Shown: positions 24,571-35,700, counted from the first letter of the stretch. The stretch is 48,896 nucleotides of DNA from Candidatus Omnitrophota bacterium (GCA_020632475.1 JACKFM010000010.1:1-48896); one strand, 5' to 3'. Notes: generated by a model not told the origin, from the letters alone. Made by a program: numbers and translations.

Positions 24571-25089
24571 TTTTAGTTGCAAACATTTATTTGATATTGA
24601 TTTAATCGTGTATTGGTCGATGTCGGTTAAAGCCCAATCCTCATTCATTTCCTTGGACGCAAACTGGCCGAATTTCGCCAGAGTCATGCCGTACGGGGCT
24701 GCTGAAGGATTAATCGCGGACGTCCCAAGCCCGTAAATTTCGCCTCGTACATCTGGAAACGGATCGACGGGCACATTAGCGATTCACTGAAAAAGGAACT
24801 CGCTAAAGACAATAAAGAAACCTCACTTGAACAGAGTGAGGAATTCCCCTAATTAAGAGCCTTTCAAATAATTCCCGGTTAAGTTCTTGGGAAGTAAGGA
24901 CGTAAAAAAATTTCGTCAGAAAGTCGATCTATCGAAATTGTTAAATTTTAGCCGTAAGAGCCGGCTGGAAGGTAAGTTCTAGGCGTGTAAGTTCTGGAGA
25001 AATTAAGAGCGTATCTCGATCCCGGTATGTCTCAAGTGCCGATAAACTGCTGTAATTGCAGCGGTAAACTCGCGGAAAGATGGCGATCG
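24571..25089. other. gene-poor stretch between efflux locus and toxin-antitoxin pair
   Basis: About 520 bases with no intact recognisable gene. A plus-strand frame from 24706 to the TAA at 24852 (RGRPKPVNFASYIWKRIDG, then a charged tail) has protein-like composition and may be the 3' remnant of a lost gene. A reverse frame (24556-24774) starting with GTG has no ribosome-binding site and no family resemblance. The rest, to 25089, shows nothing clear. Confidence 0.4.
24706..24852 (+). pseudogene. possible gene remnant (C-terminal fragment)
   Basis: Forty-eight codons open to a TAA, with no start codon at the left end (an in-frame stop lies just upstream). The translation NFASYIWKRIDGHISDSL followed by a Lys/Glu-rich tail looks like a genuine C-terminus, but I recognise no family. 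Evidence is composition only. Confidence 0.2.
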
Positions 25090-25109
25090 TTTTGTTGATG
25101 TCAACAAAA
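25090..25109. terminator. hairpin downstream of the toxin gene
   Basis: TTTTGTTGA and TCAACAAAA form a perfect 9-bp stem with a 2-base loop, about 40 bases beyond the toxin stop on the reverse strand. It could end the toxin-antitoxin transcript. Confidence 0.4.
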
Positions 25110-25149
25110 TGAGCCGTTTGTGATCCCTTTATCAGCCCTTTGAGCCCAT

Positions 25150-25416
25150 TTAGCGATAAATGTCACGCCGGTGCCCAATATCGATAACGGTGATAAGCAG
25201 TTGGTTGCGAAAAACTGCATAAATGATGCGATAGGTGCCCACACGATAGGAATATCGCCCCTTCAAGCGTCCCTTAAGAGGCTTTCCTTGAAAAGGATCC
25301 TGCTGAAGCGATTCGAATATTTGGACGACACGTTTATAGAGCCGCGTATCGGAACGCGCAATCTTTTCCAGTGAGGCTTCCGCCTGGCGGGTCAGTTCAA
25401 GCTTATATTTTTTCAA
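25150..25416 (-). CDS. RelE/ParE-superfamily toxin
   Basis: The 88-residue protein has the small RelE fold: KKYKLELTRQAEASLEKIAR, then PFQGKPLKGRLKGRYSYRVG with YRIIYAVF, and a C-terminal HRRDIYR. The conserved basic residues (Arg in GRYSYRVGTYR, and HRR near the end) match those of ribosome-dependent mRNA interferases. The start codon is TTG at 25416, inside the antitoxin gene (14-nt overlap), which ties toxin synthesis to antitoxin translation. RelE cleaves mRNA in the ribosomal A site. A ParE-type gyrase poison cannot be fully excluded. Confidence 0.85.
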   Translation of the reverse strand: MKKYKLELTRQAEASLEKIARSDTRLYKRVVQIFESLQQDPFQGKPLKGRLKGRYSYRVGTYRIIYAVFRNQLLITVIDIGHRRDIYR

Positions 25417-25675
25417 GGCGGTTTTTGATCTCCTGCCAGCTTCGGGTTTTGCCTTTCCGCAATTCTTCTTCGCCTTTCTTCAGCCCCTTGACCGCCTCCG
25501 GATCGGCAAGAATATCCAGTGTCTCCATCAGAGATTCATAATCCTCGACACTGATCATCACGACGGAGGGTTTACCATGTTTTGTCACAATATACCTCTC
25601 CCATTTCTTGCCGATATCTTCGACGACCTTCGGCAAATCTGGTCTTAGTGCTTTCAATGTGATGGTGTGTATCAT
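25403..25675 (-). CDS. Phd/YefM-family antitoxin
   Basis: The 90-residue protein has the Phd/YefM dimerisation and DNA-binding N-terminus: LRPDLPKVVEDIGKKWERYI, then VTKHGKPSVVMISVEDYESL, which is diagnostic. A charged helical C-terminus (KKGEEELRKGKTRSWQEIKN) would wrap the toxin. It is the first gene of the pair, with an AGGAGGTGA ribosome-binding site, and a palindromic operator lies just upstream. Together with the toxin it should bind that operator and repress the pair. It adjoins the tmRNA gene, whose trans-translation pathway relieves RelE-type stalls. Confidence 0.88.
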   Translation of the reverse strand: MIHTITLKALRPDLPKVVEDIGKKWERYIVTKHGKPSVVMISVEDYESLMETLDILADPEAVKGLKKGEEELRKGKTRSWQEIKNRLEKI

Positions 25676-25700
25676 ATTTCACCTCCTATTGAAGTATACA

Positions 25701-25718
25701 CCAAAATGTATATTTTGG
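25701..25718 (-). promoter_or_regulatory. palindromic operator of the toxin-antitoxin pair
   Basis: CCAAAATGTATATTTTGG is an inverted repeat (7-bp arms, 4-base centre) 25 bases upstream of the antitoxin start. It is the likely site for the antitoxin or the toxin-antitoxin complex. Confidence 0.6.
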
Positions 25719-25735
25719 AACGCTTATTTTTCATT

Positions 25736-25777
25736 AAAAAAGCCCTTATTCAGACCAAGTATCTGAATAAGGGCTTT
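25736..25777 (-). terminator. rho-independent terminator of tmRNA
   Basis: A 16-bp stem, AAAGCCCTTATTCAGA with TCTGAATAAGGGCTTT, encloses a 7-base loop and is followed on the reverse strand by a run of T. It lies about 100 bases beyond the mature tmRNA 3' end. The same stem is flanked by AAA on the other side, so it may also act in the opposite direction. Confidence 0.8.
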
Positions 25778-25880
25778 AAAGTATTGGGGTCAATTCACCG
25801 CCGACGTAGAGGTAGGACTCTATTTCGAATTCATCGTCAGCCTCCGCCAAGCTTTGTGGCGGGGGTTTGCCCCGAAAATG

Positions 25881-26276
25881 TGGAGGTGGAGGGAATTGCA
25901 CCCTCGTCCAAGAAATCTGTCGTAAAAGCATCTCCATGCTCAGTTCATGTTTTAAAGTCATCCCGCGCGCTTCCATGAACAAAATCACGCGGGACCAGCC
26001 GTTTAAAGTCTTATCTCTCTATGCAGCGGCAGCACAGACAGAGCAGCCTGCTGAGTGTCGCCATAAAAGCCTAGCAGACATTGGCTCCATGACGTCGCTG
26101 TCAATTAAGCAGCGATAGGAAGAGCAAAAGGAACAGGCCCAGCGATGGGTCCTGCAGCCCTTTCACTCCAGCTGATGTTGTCAGCATTTATGTTTTGTCA
26201 GGTGTTTGAGAGGCCTCCTGACAACCTCTGCATGCTTCCTCTACCACGAGCTCTCCTGTCGAACCTGGTCACCCCC
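25881..26276 (-). ncRNA. ssrA: transfer-messenger RNA (one-piece)
   Basis: The reverse strand starts GGGGGTGACCAGGTTCGACA, the classical tmRNA 5' end. It finishes with a T-arm GAGGGTGCAATTCCCTC and acceptor strand CACCTCC plus discriminator A. The acceptor arms pair over 7 bp with one G-T. CCA is not encoded. At about 396 bases it is a normal one-piece tmRNA. An internal frame at 26105-26185 encodes the tag. tmRNA with SmpB rescues ribosomes on broken mRNAs and tags the product for proteolysis. smpB lies at 48062-48544, on the far side of the giant gene. Confidence 0.95.
26105..26185 (-). other. tmRNA proteolysis-tag reading frame
   Basis: From a GCT resume codon at 26185 the frame reads ADNISWSE... 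and ends ...PFALPIAA, then TAA at 26105-26107: 26 codons. The terminal Ala-Ala and the small hydrophobic residues before it are what ClpXP-type proteases need. The tag is long compared with the common 8-15 residues. The exact resume codon is inferred from frame and from the usual Ala start. Confidence 0.65.
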
Positions 26277-26291
26277 AAAAAATCAAAGAAC

Positions 26292-26323
26292 AACAGGGAC
26301 AGGCTTTTAAGCCTGTCCCTGTT
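26292..26323. repeat. 15-bp hairpin in the tmRNA precursor leader
   Basis: AACAGGGACAGGCTT and AAGCCTGTCCCTGTT form a perfect stem with a 2-base loop, between the tmRNA promoter and its mature 5' end. The arms contain GGGACAGGC, as in the hairpin before the J-domain gene (9343-9383). No T-run follows on the tmRNA strand, so it should be transcribed and removed by 5' processing. Confidence 0.7.
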
Positions 26324-26338
26324 CGATAAGCTGTAAAG

Positions 26339-26368
26339 ATTATAGCATCTCTGCCCAATCCGCCTCAA
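26339..26368 (-). promoter_or_regulatory. sigma-70-type promoter of tmRNA
   Basis: Reverse strand TTGAGG (26363-26368), an 18-base spacer and a perfect TATAAT (26339-26344). Transcription would start near 26332, about 55 bases before the mature tmRNA. Confidence 0.65.
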
Positions 26369-26382
26369 GTCCGGTTATGCGG

Positions 26383-26729
26383 CACCCCAGCCGATGCTTG
26401 GGTACGCGTAATCGCGGCTAGTGTAGCCGCGTATTCACCCACTCCTCTACGCAGCACCCAAGCCAATGCTTGGGTACGCGTAATCGCGGCTAGTGTAGCC
26501 GCGTATTCACCCACTCCTCTACGCAGCACCCAAGCCAATGCTTGGGTACGCGTAATCGCGGCTAGTGTAGCCGCGTATTCACCCACTCCTCTACGCAGCA
26601 CCCAAGCCAATGCTTGGGTACGCGTAATCGCGGCTAGTGTAGCCGCGTATTCACCCACTCCTCTACGCAGCACCCAAGCCAATGCTTGGGTACGCGTAAT
26701 CGCGGCTAGTGTAGCCGCGTATTACGCAG
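26383..26729. repeat. tandem array of 72-bp double-hairpin repeats
   Basis: Copies begin at 26383, 26455, 26527, 26599 and 26671. Each contains ACCCAAGC/GCTTGGGT with a 4-base loop and CGCGGCTA/TAGCCGCG with a 3-base loop, joined by constant spacers. The first copy has two or three changes. The next three are identical by eye. The last copy lacks 13 bases of the second spacer and runs through the stop codon of the giant gene (TAA at 26722-26724). The frame-long open reading frame across the array is a by-product of the 72-base period. Confidence 0.92.
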
Positions 26730-29700
26730 CCGCTGAGACTGCCTGATCAGTACGTGCATCGAGCCATGAGCTGAAAACAACGGAATAAGCTCCCCCGTTC
26801 AGTCCTAAAAGTCCGCGTCCGCTATTCTGAGCCAGCCATTCATCGCGAATTTCACGGTCCAGCTTGGCGTATTCCAGAGCTTCTCCGGCAATCGCCGAAA
26901 CGACTTGATCACGAATCGCACGAGGCTGACGCTTTAACTCCTCAGGTTGCAGACGGATGACAAAACCAAGAGATTCCAAAGCATCCTCTTTGAGCGAGGC
27001 ATCACCAAAACGCAAATCATCAAAGTCACTAAAAAGAAAAACGGCATGCTGATTCAAAGTTTCATCCTGTTTGGTCTGTGCCGACCGGTCCGATTTTACT
27101 TTTTCAAGATCAAGGGCATTTTCATACACCGTGCGAACATACCGCACTCCGGCAGGCAGCATCCGTCCCAAATCCAACCCCGAAGGGTTCAGCCGGTCAT
27201 CATAGGCAATCACAACACTTCCGGCCTGCAAGTCCTTCAGCCGGGCTTGCAGTGTACTGCGGTCTGCACCGCGCACAGCTTTCAGCATCACCTGAAACAG
27301 AACCGTATTGCCTTTGGCGGTTTCTTTAACCGGCGTATTGATTCCAGCCCCATCTAATGACGGATCGTTTATTGCCGTTTGGATTACAGCCATTTCATCT
27401 GTGGTCTTACCACCCCGCATTTGATCAGAAACCACCCGGTCCAAAAAGGGTCTATAAACCGGAACTTGCGGACCGATTCCGGCTGTAAAAAGACCGCCCA
27501 CGAGGCCCATTGCCGGAACTGCCGGTGTTTGAAAAGCCAATGCGGTCTGCATAAGCGCCGCGCCATCACCCGCCATAAGCGGCAGATCGAGAGCGGAAAA
27601 ACTGTGAAAAGTGAATCCCTCCTTCGGTATTACTCCGGCGGGCAAGTGTGAAGTTGGAACAGACGCGATTTCCTCGCGAGGTGCCTGAGCATTAGCACTG
27701 GTACGCAGCTCGGATTTAAAACCGCCTACTTCCTCAATCTGAGAAACAAGATCACTGATCCAGCGTTTGAACTCGGTGCCGTTTTTAAATGAATAGGGAT
27801 CGACCTGCCGCAAAACATTTTCAAGAAGAGTGGACTGCGGCGTACTGTGTTTAGAATATTGAAGGAAAACCTCGATAATCTTTGCGATTTCTTTCCGGAC
27901 AAGGTCGACATCGCCGGTAATGAACTTCCTCAAATTCTTCAAAGGTTCAGGACCTTCGAAATCACCCAAGCGGGCGATGACATGCCCTTGATTATCTTCA
28001 GTCACCCATAGATTGGGCCGGATATCATCATAATAAAAGAATCCATGTTGACTTAATTCACGCAACGCCTCAAAAACACTATAAACAAGCCATGACCAAA
28101 TCTCCGCGTACTCTTCCGGATGATGGTCATAGAGAAGCCCCAGCATTTCCATACCACGATCCAGCGAAAAGCTGAGCTCTCTACCGTTTGTCACATAATC
28201 CGCGTCCTCCGAAGGTGAATCGGCCGGAAGAAAACGGACAGGAGGTTTTTGCCATGGACTCAAAACCATCTGGCGCCCTTCTGCATCATGAACTTTGACG
28301 TAACTTACAAGATACTCACCTGAAAAGACCGGAACTCTTTTAAGCTCTTCTTCCGAGGCAAAAATCTTTAAAATAAAAACATTGTTTTGCTCTTCACCAT
28401 CCATAGGGGCAAGGGCTAAAAACCTGTAACGTTTGTTATTACCCTTATCCCACGCCAGAAGAATGCGATAGGATTGAGCTGCGCCGCCTTCCCCATACAG
28501 GACCATCTGCTTACCGGTCAATGTCCCGGGAAAATCAGTCTCATAGATTTCGTTCCGCAGCTCCGAGCGCTCATCCAGTTTCTGTTTGACTCGGTCTAAA
28601 ACGGCGCGGGCACGGGGCCGGACAGGGTCTCCCGGGGTCCAAAAAAGAAACTGATGAAGAATAGCCTGAATCGTTAAGGCCTGTTCTCCCTGACTCTGCA
28701 AAGCCCTTTCAATGTCATCCGCTGAGAAACGAACTGGCCCCAGCATTCTTTCAGCTTCGATGAACGCATTAAAAATATTTTCCGCAATCACCTGATCCGC
28801 CGCTGTGAAAGGAACTTGAAGCGCGGCTGTAATCATCGCATCAAAGGACTCATACAGATTCTTCCAATGGTCTACAAAACCCGGTAAATCAAACCCATGT
28901 TCCCCGGCATTCTTCGACAATTGAGGGGTAGAATGAGTCAGGATCTTACCCACGACTTCCTGGATCGTTTCAATTGTGGCGTCAAATCCCATTGACGGCA
29001 AAGTGGTTCCAATGCTGACAAGCGGAACAACTAATCGCATCAATAAAATCAAACTCAACCGGTCCTCTTCATGCTCAAGAAAATTCAGAGCCTCATGAAA
29101 AGCCATGAGAAAAACCGTGCTTTTTCGTTGCAAATCATTGGATTTGCGTATTCCGCCGAGAGAACCAACAATCAATCGGGGCCCCAAATCGTCAGGAATA
29201 AAATGATATCCGAGAGACTTTAACCGGCTCAGAAAATGAACCGCATCCCCCCCGGAACTCATATACTGAAAAATTCCCGGATCGGCGAGATAGGCATAGT
29301 CACGCCCCAGGCGTCGAATAACCTCATCACTCAAAACGTAAACGGAATGAGCCAGGCGAATGCCAAATTTTTCATCAATCGCCTCAAATGACCGTAATTC
29401 GGAGTGAGGATCGTCATGATCCCACGGAGATTCGAAATGATCAACATTTCGATCGGAGTGAGGATCGTCATGATCCCACGGAGTGTCGAAACGATTAGCG
29501 TTTCGACCGGAGTGCCTGTCCGCCGCGGCGGAAGGATCGTCATGATCCCGCGGAGATTCTAAAGTGCGGGAACTTACAGAGCGCACCGGTTCATCCCGCA
29601 ACGAGGTTACATAAAGCGGATGGATGCTGCCGTCGGGTTTGGTGATCAGTTCAATCTCCTGAACATCGACCACTTTTCCGTTCATCGAGCGAATCGAAAC

Positions 29701-32700
29701 AGTCAAGCTGTGCAAATAGGTCCGACTCCGGTCATCTTCCCATTCGATTTCAGCCAAATTCAACTGCCGGGTCGTTCCATCCCGCATTCGGACAGTGACC
29801 AGTTCAGGACGCTCCGCTTCAGAATCCGGCATAGGCATCTCATCAAGCTGCGCCTGTAATGCTGCGTCCTTGTGGATTCCCTGACGGATTTCATCAAAAT
29901 GCTTGTCTCTCATCAGCTGCGTTTCCGAGCTTTCAAGGCGTAGAATAAAATCTTTATCTGAAAAAGACGGTACCGAAACCAACGGCAGAAAATCACCGAT
30001 CAACACATAAGAGCCCGGTTTCTCAGGCCATTTGAGCGGCAAAGGCCGGGGATCAGGATTCTGGCGAGCTCCCAGGCGTTCGATAAATTCATTCCACGAC
30101 TTAAGCGCACGCGTATAGGCTGCGTTTTTAATTTTGGTCTGCGCACGCTCAAAGAGCTGATGAATACGTTCACGACTCAGAACCGTCTCAGTCACACCTT
30201 CGAACCCAAGCTGATAGGCAATGTCCGCATAGGTATAGACCGGATCAACACGGTGGTACAGATGAAAAATTCTGCTTTCGAGATCATCCAGCACCTCGGG
30301 CACCAACTCCTCATAAAGTTGTCTTGGAAGAGACTCATCACCTTCTATCCAGTCTGCAAAGTCACCATCCGCAGCAGAGTCTTCCAGCAGCCGATAAAGC
30401 ACACTTCCCTCCGCACCCGCATCAAGGCTCTCAGTCCTGACCGCTTTATCCAGATTCAGCATTTTCTTGTGCTGCTTCCAGAGCCTGGCCAATTCCCATT
30501 TTAAATACACGATAAATCCCTGTTCACGCGCCAAGCGGTCAAACTCTCGCTGTAAATCCCCAATACGGGCCCCCGCTTCAGCGAAAGGTTTTTGGTCACG
30601 AGCCAAACCTTGCATTTCAAGTGCCGATTCAGCCAGTTTGCGTTCGGCCTCCCGTTTAGCGATACGACTTTCATATCGAAGTTTTTCTTTATCCGACAGC
30701 TTCTGGGTCTCCAGATGCTTTTTGTATTTTTCGATATCCGCGTCAATCACCGTAATTCTTTCTGAAGTCCTATGTTGGATTTCATCGTTTTTGACAGGAT
30801 TTGTTTCAGGCTTCAGCGCTTCAATCAAATACTCGAAAATATTACCTTCATATCCGTAATCATAGGCCATCCTGGCCAGTGCCGTCAGTGAAGCCTGATG
30901 GAGCTCCTCGTCAGTCACACCCGATTTAAAGAAACCTGAGTAGTTTTTAATGATAAACTGTTTAACATACGCATCCCACTCATCCGTCTGCGTTTGATTT
31001 TCACCTCGTATCTGCAGCATAATCTCGCGTTGCTGCGAAAGTCTGCGCAAATGTTCTTCATGCCGCCGATTAATCCAAAGGATGTCAAATTTCTGTTCCT
31101 GCAGGACAAGCCTTTTCTTTCGGGTAAAAGAGGCCCGCACTGAACGATTCGACCGAGCGATCTGGATTCCGTCAAAAACCAGCATAATCACTTGATCATA
31201 AAGCTGCTGAAGGGGTTCATCCGAAAGCCTTGTCTGAGCCAATTCGGCAAAGCGAAACAGCCAGGCATTGAGTAAAAAACGGGCCTTTGCGGAACTTTGA
31301 GCTCTTTTCTTCCATTCCCGAATCAATCTGAGGAAAAATTCGTCAAAATGGCCGGTAGGCATAAGCCGTTCAAATTCAGCGGCTGCCAAAGCCATCGTGT
31401 TGAGCATTTGTGAAGCAACATCATCCGGTCCCGAAACCTGCAGGTGCTCAAACCAACCCACAGTCATACGCAGAGGACCATATCCGGCCGCCTGCAGCAT
31501 TTCAGGTGTGGGGAGTTGTTTTCTGAGATCACGTACAAGCGTAGTCAAATCAGAAAGATTATGACTAATACTGAGTGCTTCCAGGTGGTCCCAGAATGCT
31601 TTGGCAGGTTCAGCTCCTGACGTTGTTCCGTAACGCTGCAAAAGATCATCCATGTTAAAACGCGCAGCCGCTATTTTCTGGGCCTGGACCTGTAATGAAA
31701 AGTCTGGATCTTCGATTTTGTCAGAAACCTGCGGATGGGCTAAAGCCTCGGCCAGAATTTCAAGCGGACCCGGCTTCTCCTCCAGCCAGGCGGCGATCGC
31801 CGGATCATTGATGGCTTTCCCCAGAAAATAATTTCTGACATAGGCCTGCCGGGCCGAAATACTTTCGGGATAATCTCCGGCAATAGGAGGAATCTCATTG
31901 CTTCGAAAAAGCAGTAAATTTGCTAACCGGGCGGCATCCGGATAATCTGGGTTTTCAGAACTTTCCGTCTGTAGAACATGTCCATGACGCAGCCATAAAA
32001 GGAAATCACGGCTTAGCGGGGTATTAAACGGTACTTCATCATGGAGTCCGGTCATTTCAAAATAAGCCGGCATATGTTTCTCGATGATTTGCAGGATCGG
32101 TTTCGGATTCGCCCGGCCGGTATTCAGTTCCAGTTCTCTTTTTTGATTTCCGACAGAAACCAAAAAATCGAGCGCGTCCGAAAAGGTTCCTTCCGGTTCA
32201 AATAAACGGGCACCTAATAAATCCTCAAGATCAATATGAAAATAGTTTTCAATTTCGTTTAGTGTTCCTTTGGACAAAAACGGCTGATTTTGTTTGCTGA
32301 CATAAATCAAGGCATAAACCGCCTTGGATGAAAGAACACCTGTGCGCTCCAAACGCAAGAGCGTACGAATCCATATTGCTCTTTGTTCTTCGGTATGAGG
32401 ATGATGTGTCACAAGACCGGCAAGGATACCGGCCTTACGGTTTAGCGCCGATGAAAATCCGGCGGTGGTTAGATCCGCCTGCAGGCGATAGGCCTCACTA
32501 AAAAACTCATAGGGCTGCTGAAAGCCCATGGCCGACGTCAACCGTTCAAACCAGCGTGACGCACTCGAGCGGCCATAATCCGGACGCAGCAGCGATACTG
32601 CAGCCTGCAGCTTTCGCTCAAAATCAAGGCGGTCATGAATCCGGCGAGACCGCTCGGCCATAAACTCACCGGTCTTGGGATACCCCATTTGACGCAATCG

Positions 32701-35700
32701 CGGCCGCAGGCTATTGGGATGGGCATACCCCAACCGGTCTGAAACCGTTTTAAATCCGGGCTCACGCGGCAGTTCGGCTAGAACCCGGTCAATATGGCGC
32801 AAAAGATTTTCAGAACCTGCATATTTTTCACCGAGCTCTGAGGTTGCCAGAGGAACATCCAGATCGCCTTTAGAACGAATATAGTCACGGAATGTAATGC
32901 CGTAACGCTGCAGTGAAGAATTAAATGAATTAATGTTGTCATAGCCCATTCTGGCAGCGTATTCTTCCATCAAGGCATCAGGTCCAAGAACTTTATACAG
33001 CTTGTCCATCTGCCGAACAAAAGCCAGTCGCCCGCCTTCGTGCGGTTTTTTGCGCAGATTTGCACCGCGCTCTTCCATATACTCCCGAGGATTCAAACCC
33101 GCATCACTCATCTGTCTTCTCAACGCCGATTCATTCTTGTACCCCATGGCCTGAGCTATTTCATCCGGACTGTATCCGTCACCCAGTTTTTGACGAGCAT
33201 CCCCATAATCGCGTTCAAACTCTTCCCAGGTTCGCTGAATTTTGGCCCCGCGCTCACGCATAAAAACACGGGCATCAAAGCCGTACCGGGTGATCCGGTT
33301 ACGCAAGGATGAGGCTCCGGCATATCCAAGCTCTTTGGCCATTTGAGTCGGTGTATACCCGTCTCCAAGGTCCACCCGGGCCTCATCATAGGCGATAAGA
33401 AACTGCTCAAGATCTCCGTCACCGAATCCACGTGTTTGAGGTCTTTTTGAAACCCTGACTTTAGCTCCGTGATCTTTAAGAAACTGCTGAGCGTCTTCAA
33501 ATCCGTAACGCCTGAGCATACGGTAAAGGGTCTTGCGATGTCCCCATCCGATTTCCGCAGCCATCTGCTGAGGCGTATAGCCGTCACCCAGTTTTTCACG
33601 CGCAATCCCAAAGGCCACCAAAAACTCTTCCCGGTTCGCAAACGGCGGTGTGGGAACATCAGCTTCATCCATTCGAAGTTCGGAGCGAGAATCGTCATGA
33701 TTCCGCGGAGATTCGAAATGATCAACATTTCGATCGGAGTGAGGATCGTCATGATCCCGCGGAGATTCGAAATGATCAACATTTCGATCAGAGCGAAGCC
33801 TCTGCTTCACTTGTGCATAAAGTCCCGGCTCATTCAAAACCAGGTGCCTCACACTGTTTGAAAAGAGTTTCGGCTGATTCCGGATCATTTGCTCAAAAAA
33901 GGCTACAGGAAGAATCTCAAACTGTTCAATCTCATCCAGATTATAATTTTCCTGCATTTGATCCATTTCTGATTCTGTCAGCTGATAAACATAAAGCGTA
34001 GTAAACTCGTTATTAATCACATCACCGGAGCGATAACTGCGTTTGATTGAATTTTCATTACCAACACGCAGCAGACGGCTTTTATTAAGATGGATCCCCA
34101 GTTCTTCTCCGGCTTCACGCAATGCAGCTGCGGCCACATCGGTGTCACCGTCATCCACATGGCCGCTGACCCCCATCTGCAATTTCCCGGCTGAAATTTT
34201 CCGGTCGGAACTTCTTTTTTGAAAAATCATGTTACCCATCGGATCGACCAGCATAATTTGGGCAGTCAAATGCCAGTCCCCGTCCCGATGGACTTCCGAT
34301 TTAGACTTGGACTGTCTTGTACGGGTTCCATGTTCATCCACAAGCGCAATCAGCTCCTGAAGCTCATCGGCCCGCGCCTTAACGGGGTGTTTTCCACCTT
34401 TAATTGTTCCGCGTTCCGCGGACACAGTGTCATTTTCCGGTGTCAGATACAAGGCCAGCATTTCTATCACGGCTCTGCGCTTCTCTTTTGAAAACATAAA
34501 AGGAACAATAAAAAGTCCCGCCAGATAACCGACATTGACAAATATGGCAGGATGGAAAATTAAATAAGGAAGAAGGACCGGAAAATAACGGAAACGCCGC
34601 AATAATTGAAAATCTCCATAAATCCACCACAAGGCATTTTTAACTGAAAATGCCGCTGTTTTTTGGTCCTGGTCCTGTAATCCTGCCATGAAATTTTCGC
34701 CCCGGATATCGTAGTCAAATCCTAATGCACGCCGGATAAAAATATACCGTGCCGGCTGACTCAAAAATGGCAAAGGCAGCAAAAGCTCACGGGTCAGCAG
34801 AATTTTACGGCTGGCGCGATCTTTTCCGCCGAATAAAACCTTCCCGTAATTTGCAAACGATTGAAGCGGGTGTGCCAGAGACGTCGGCAAAACCGTAAAC
34901 CCGTTGATTTGCAGCAATGCCTTCTCAAGATCCAAATCACCGCGTTCACGAGCCTGCGCCAGCACGTCATCATAAATTTTTTGCGCTTCACGCTCGGCCC
35001 TTTCGTAACTCAAGACCGGATAGACCAGCCGGGCAAACGGAAAGAATCCCAGAAACATGGACCCGAGCTGCGCAGCCAGGCTTAAATATAAAACTTTTAA
35101 TGCCAAACCGCTTTGCACAGCCAGCCAGGCAGAAAAATGCGAAAAAAACCAGATAAACACATGGTGCTGAAAAAGGACGGCAAAGGCAATAAATGCAGCT
35201 ATTGACCATCGATAACGGAAAAAGCGGGATGCGATGGATTCTGAAGATAATGCGGGATTTTGATTGTCATCTTTAAGCGCTTTTGACTCGACAGAAGGCT
35301 GATCCGCCGTCAAAATCCGGTTGCGGAAGGAAAGAAAATGAGGCCTCAACAACGACATCCAGTGGTTATCCTCTGCTCTGGCCGCAGGCCCGACATAGTC
35401 CCAGGACTGATAAGCCGTTGCTTCATCCATTTGAATATGATTTCGCTCAAGATAATCAGCCAGTAACGCAAGCTGCCGTCCTGCCTCATCCGGTTCAACA
35501 TGATAATCATCCTCTAATGAAAAGAAGTCATAATCCAGACTCAGCCAGATCAGACCGGGATAATTTTGAAGTGAATACGTTCTCCCATCATCCAATACAA
35601 TTTCAACGTCTTTAAGCTCAGGAAATTCACGGCGCCCGGACTCTCGGATCATGCGATAATCTTTTTTCTCCCAGGTTCCCCGAGGCACCCTGAATTGGCC

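Noticed and set aside
24556..24774. Reverse-strand 72-residue frame
   Set aside because: GTG start without a ribosome-binding site, overlapping the MarR promoter/operator, no recognisable family.
26365..26682. Open frame encoding a perfect 24-residue repeat protein
   Set aside because: It is the translation of the 72-bp non-coding tandem array, which stays open in several frames because 72 is divisible by three. There is no ribosome-binding site.
26383..26729. CRISPR array
   Set aside because: The whole 72-bp unit is repeated with no unique spacers, and no cas genes are present.
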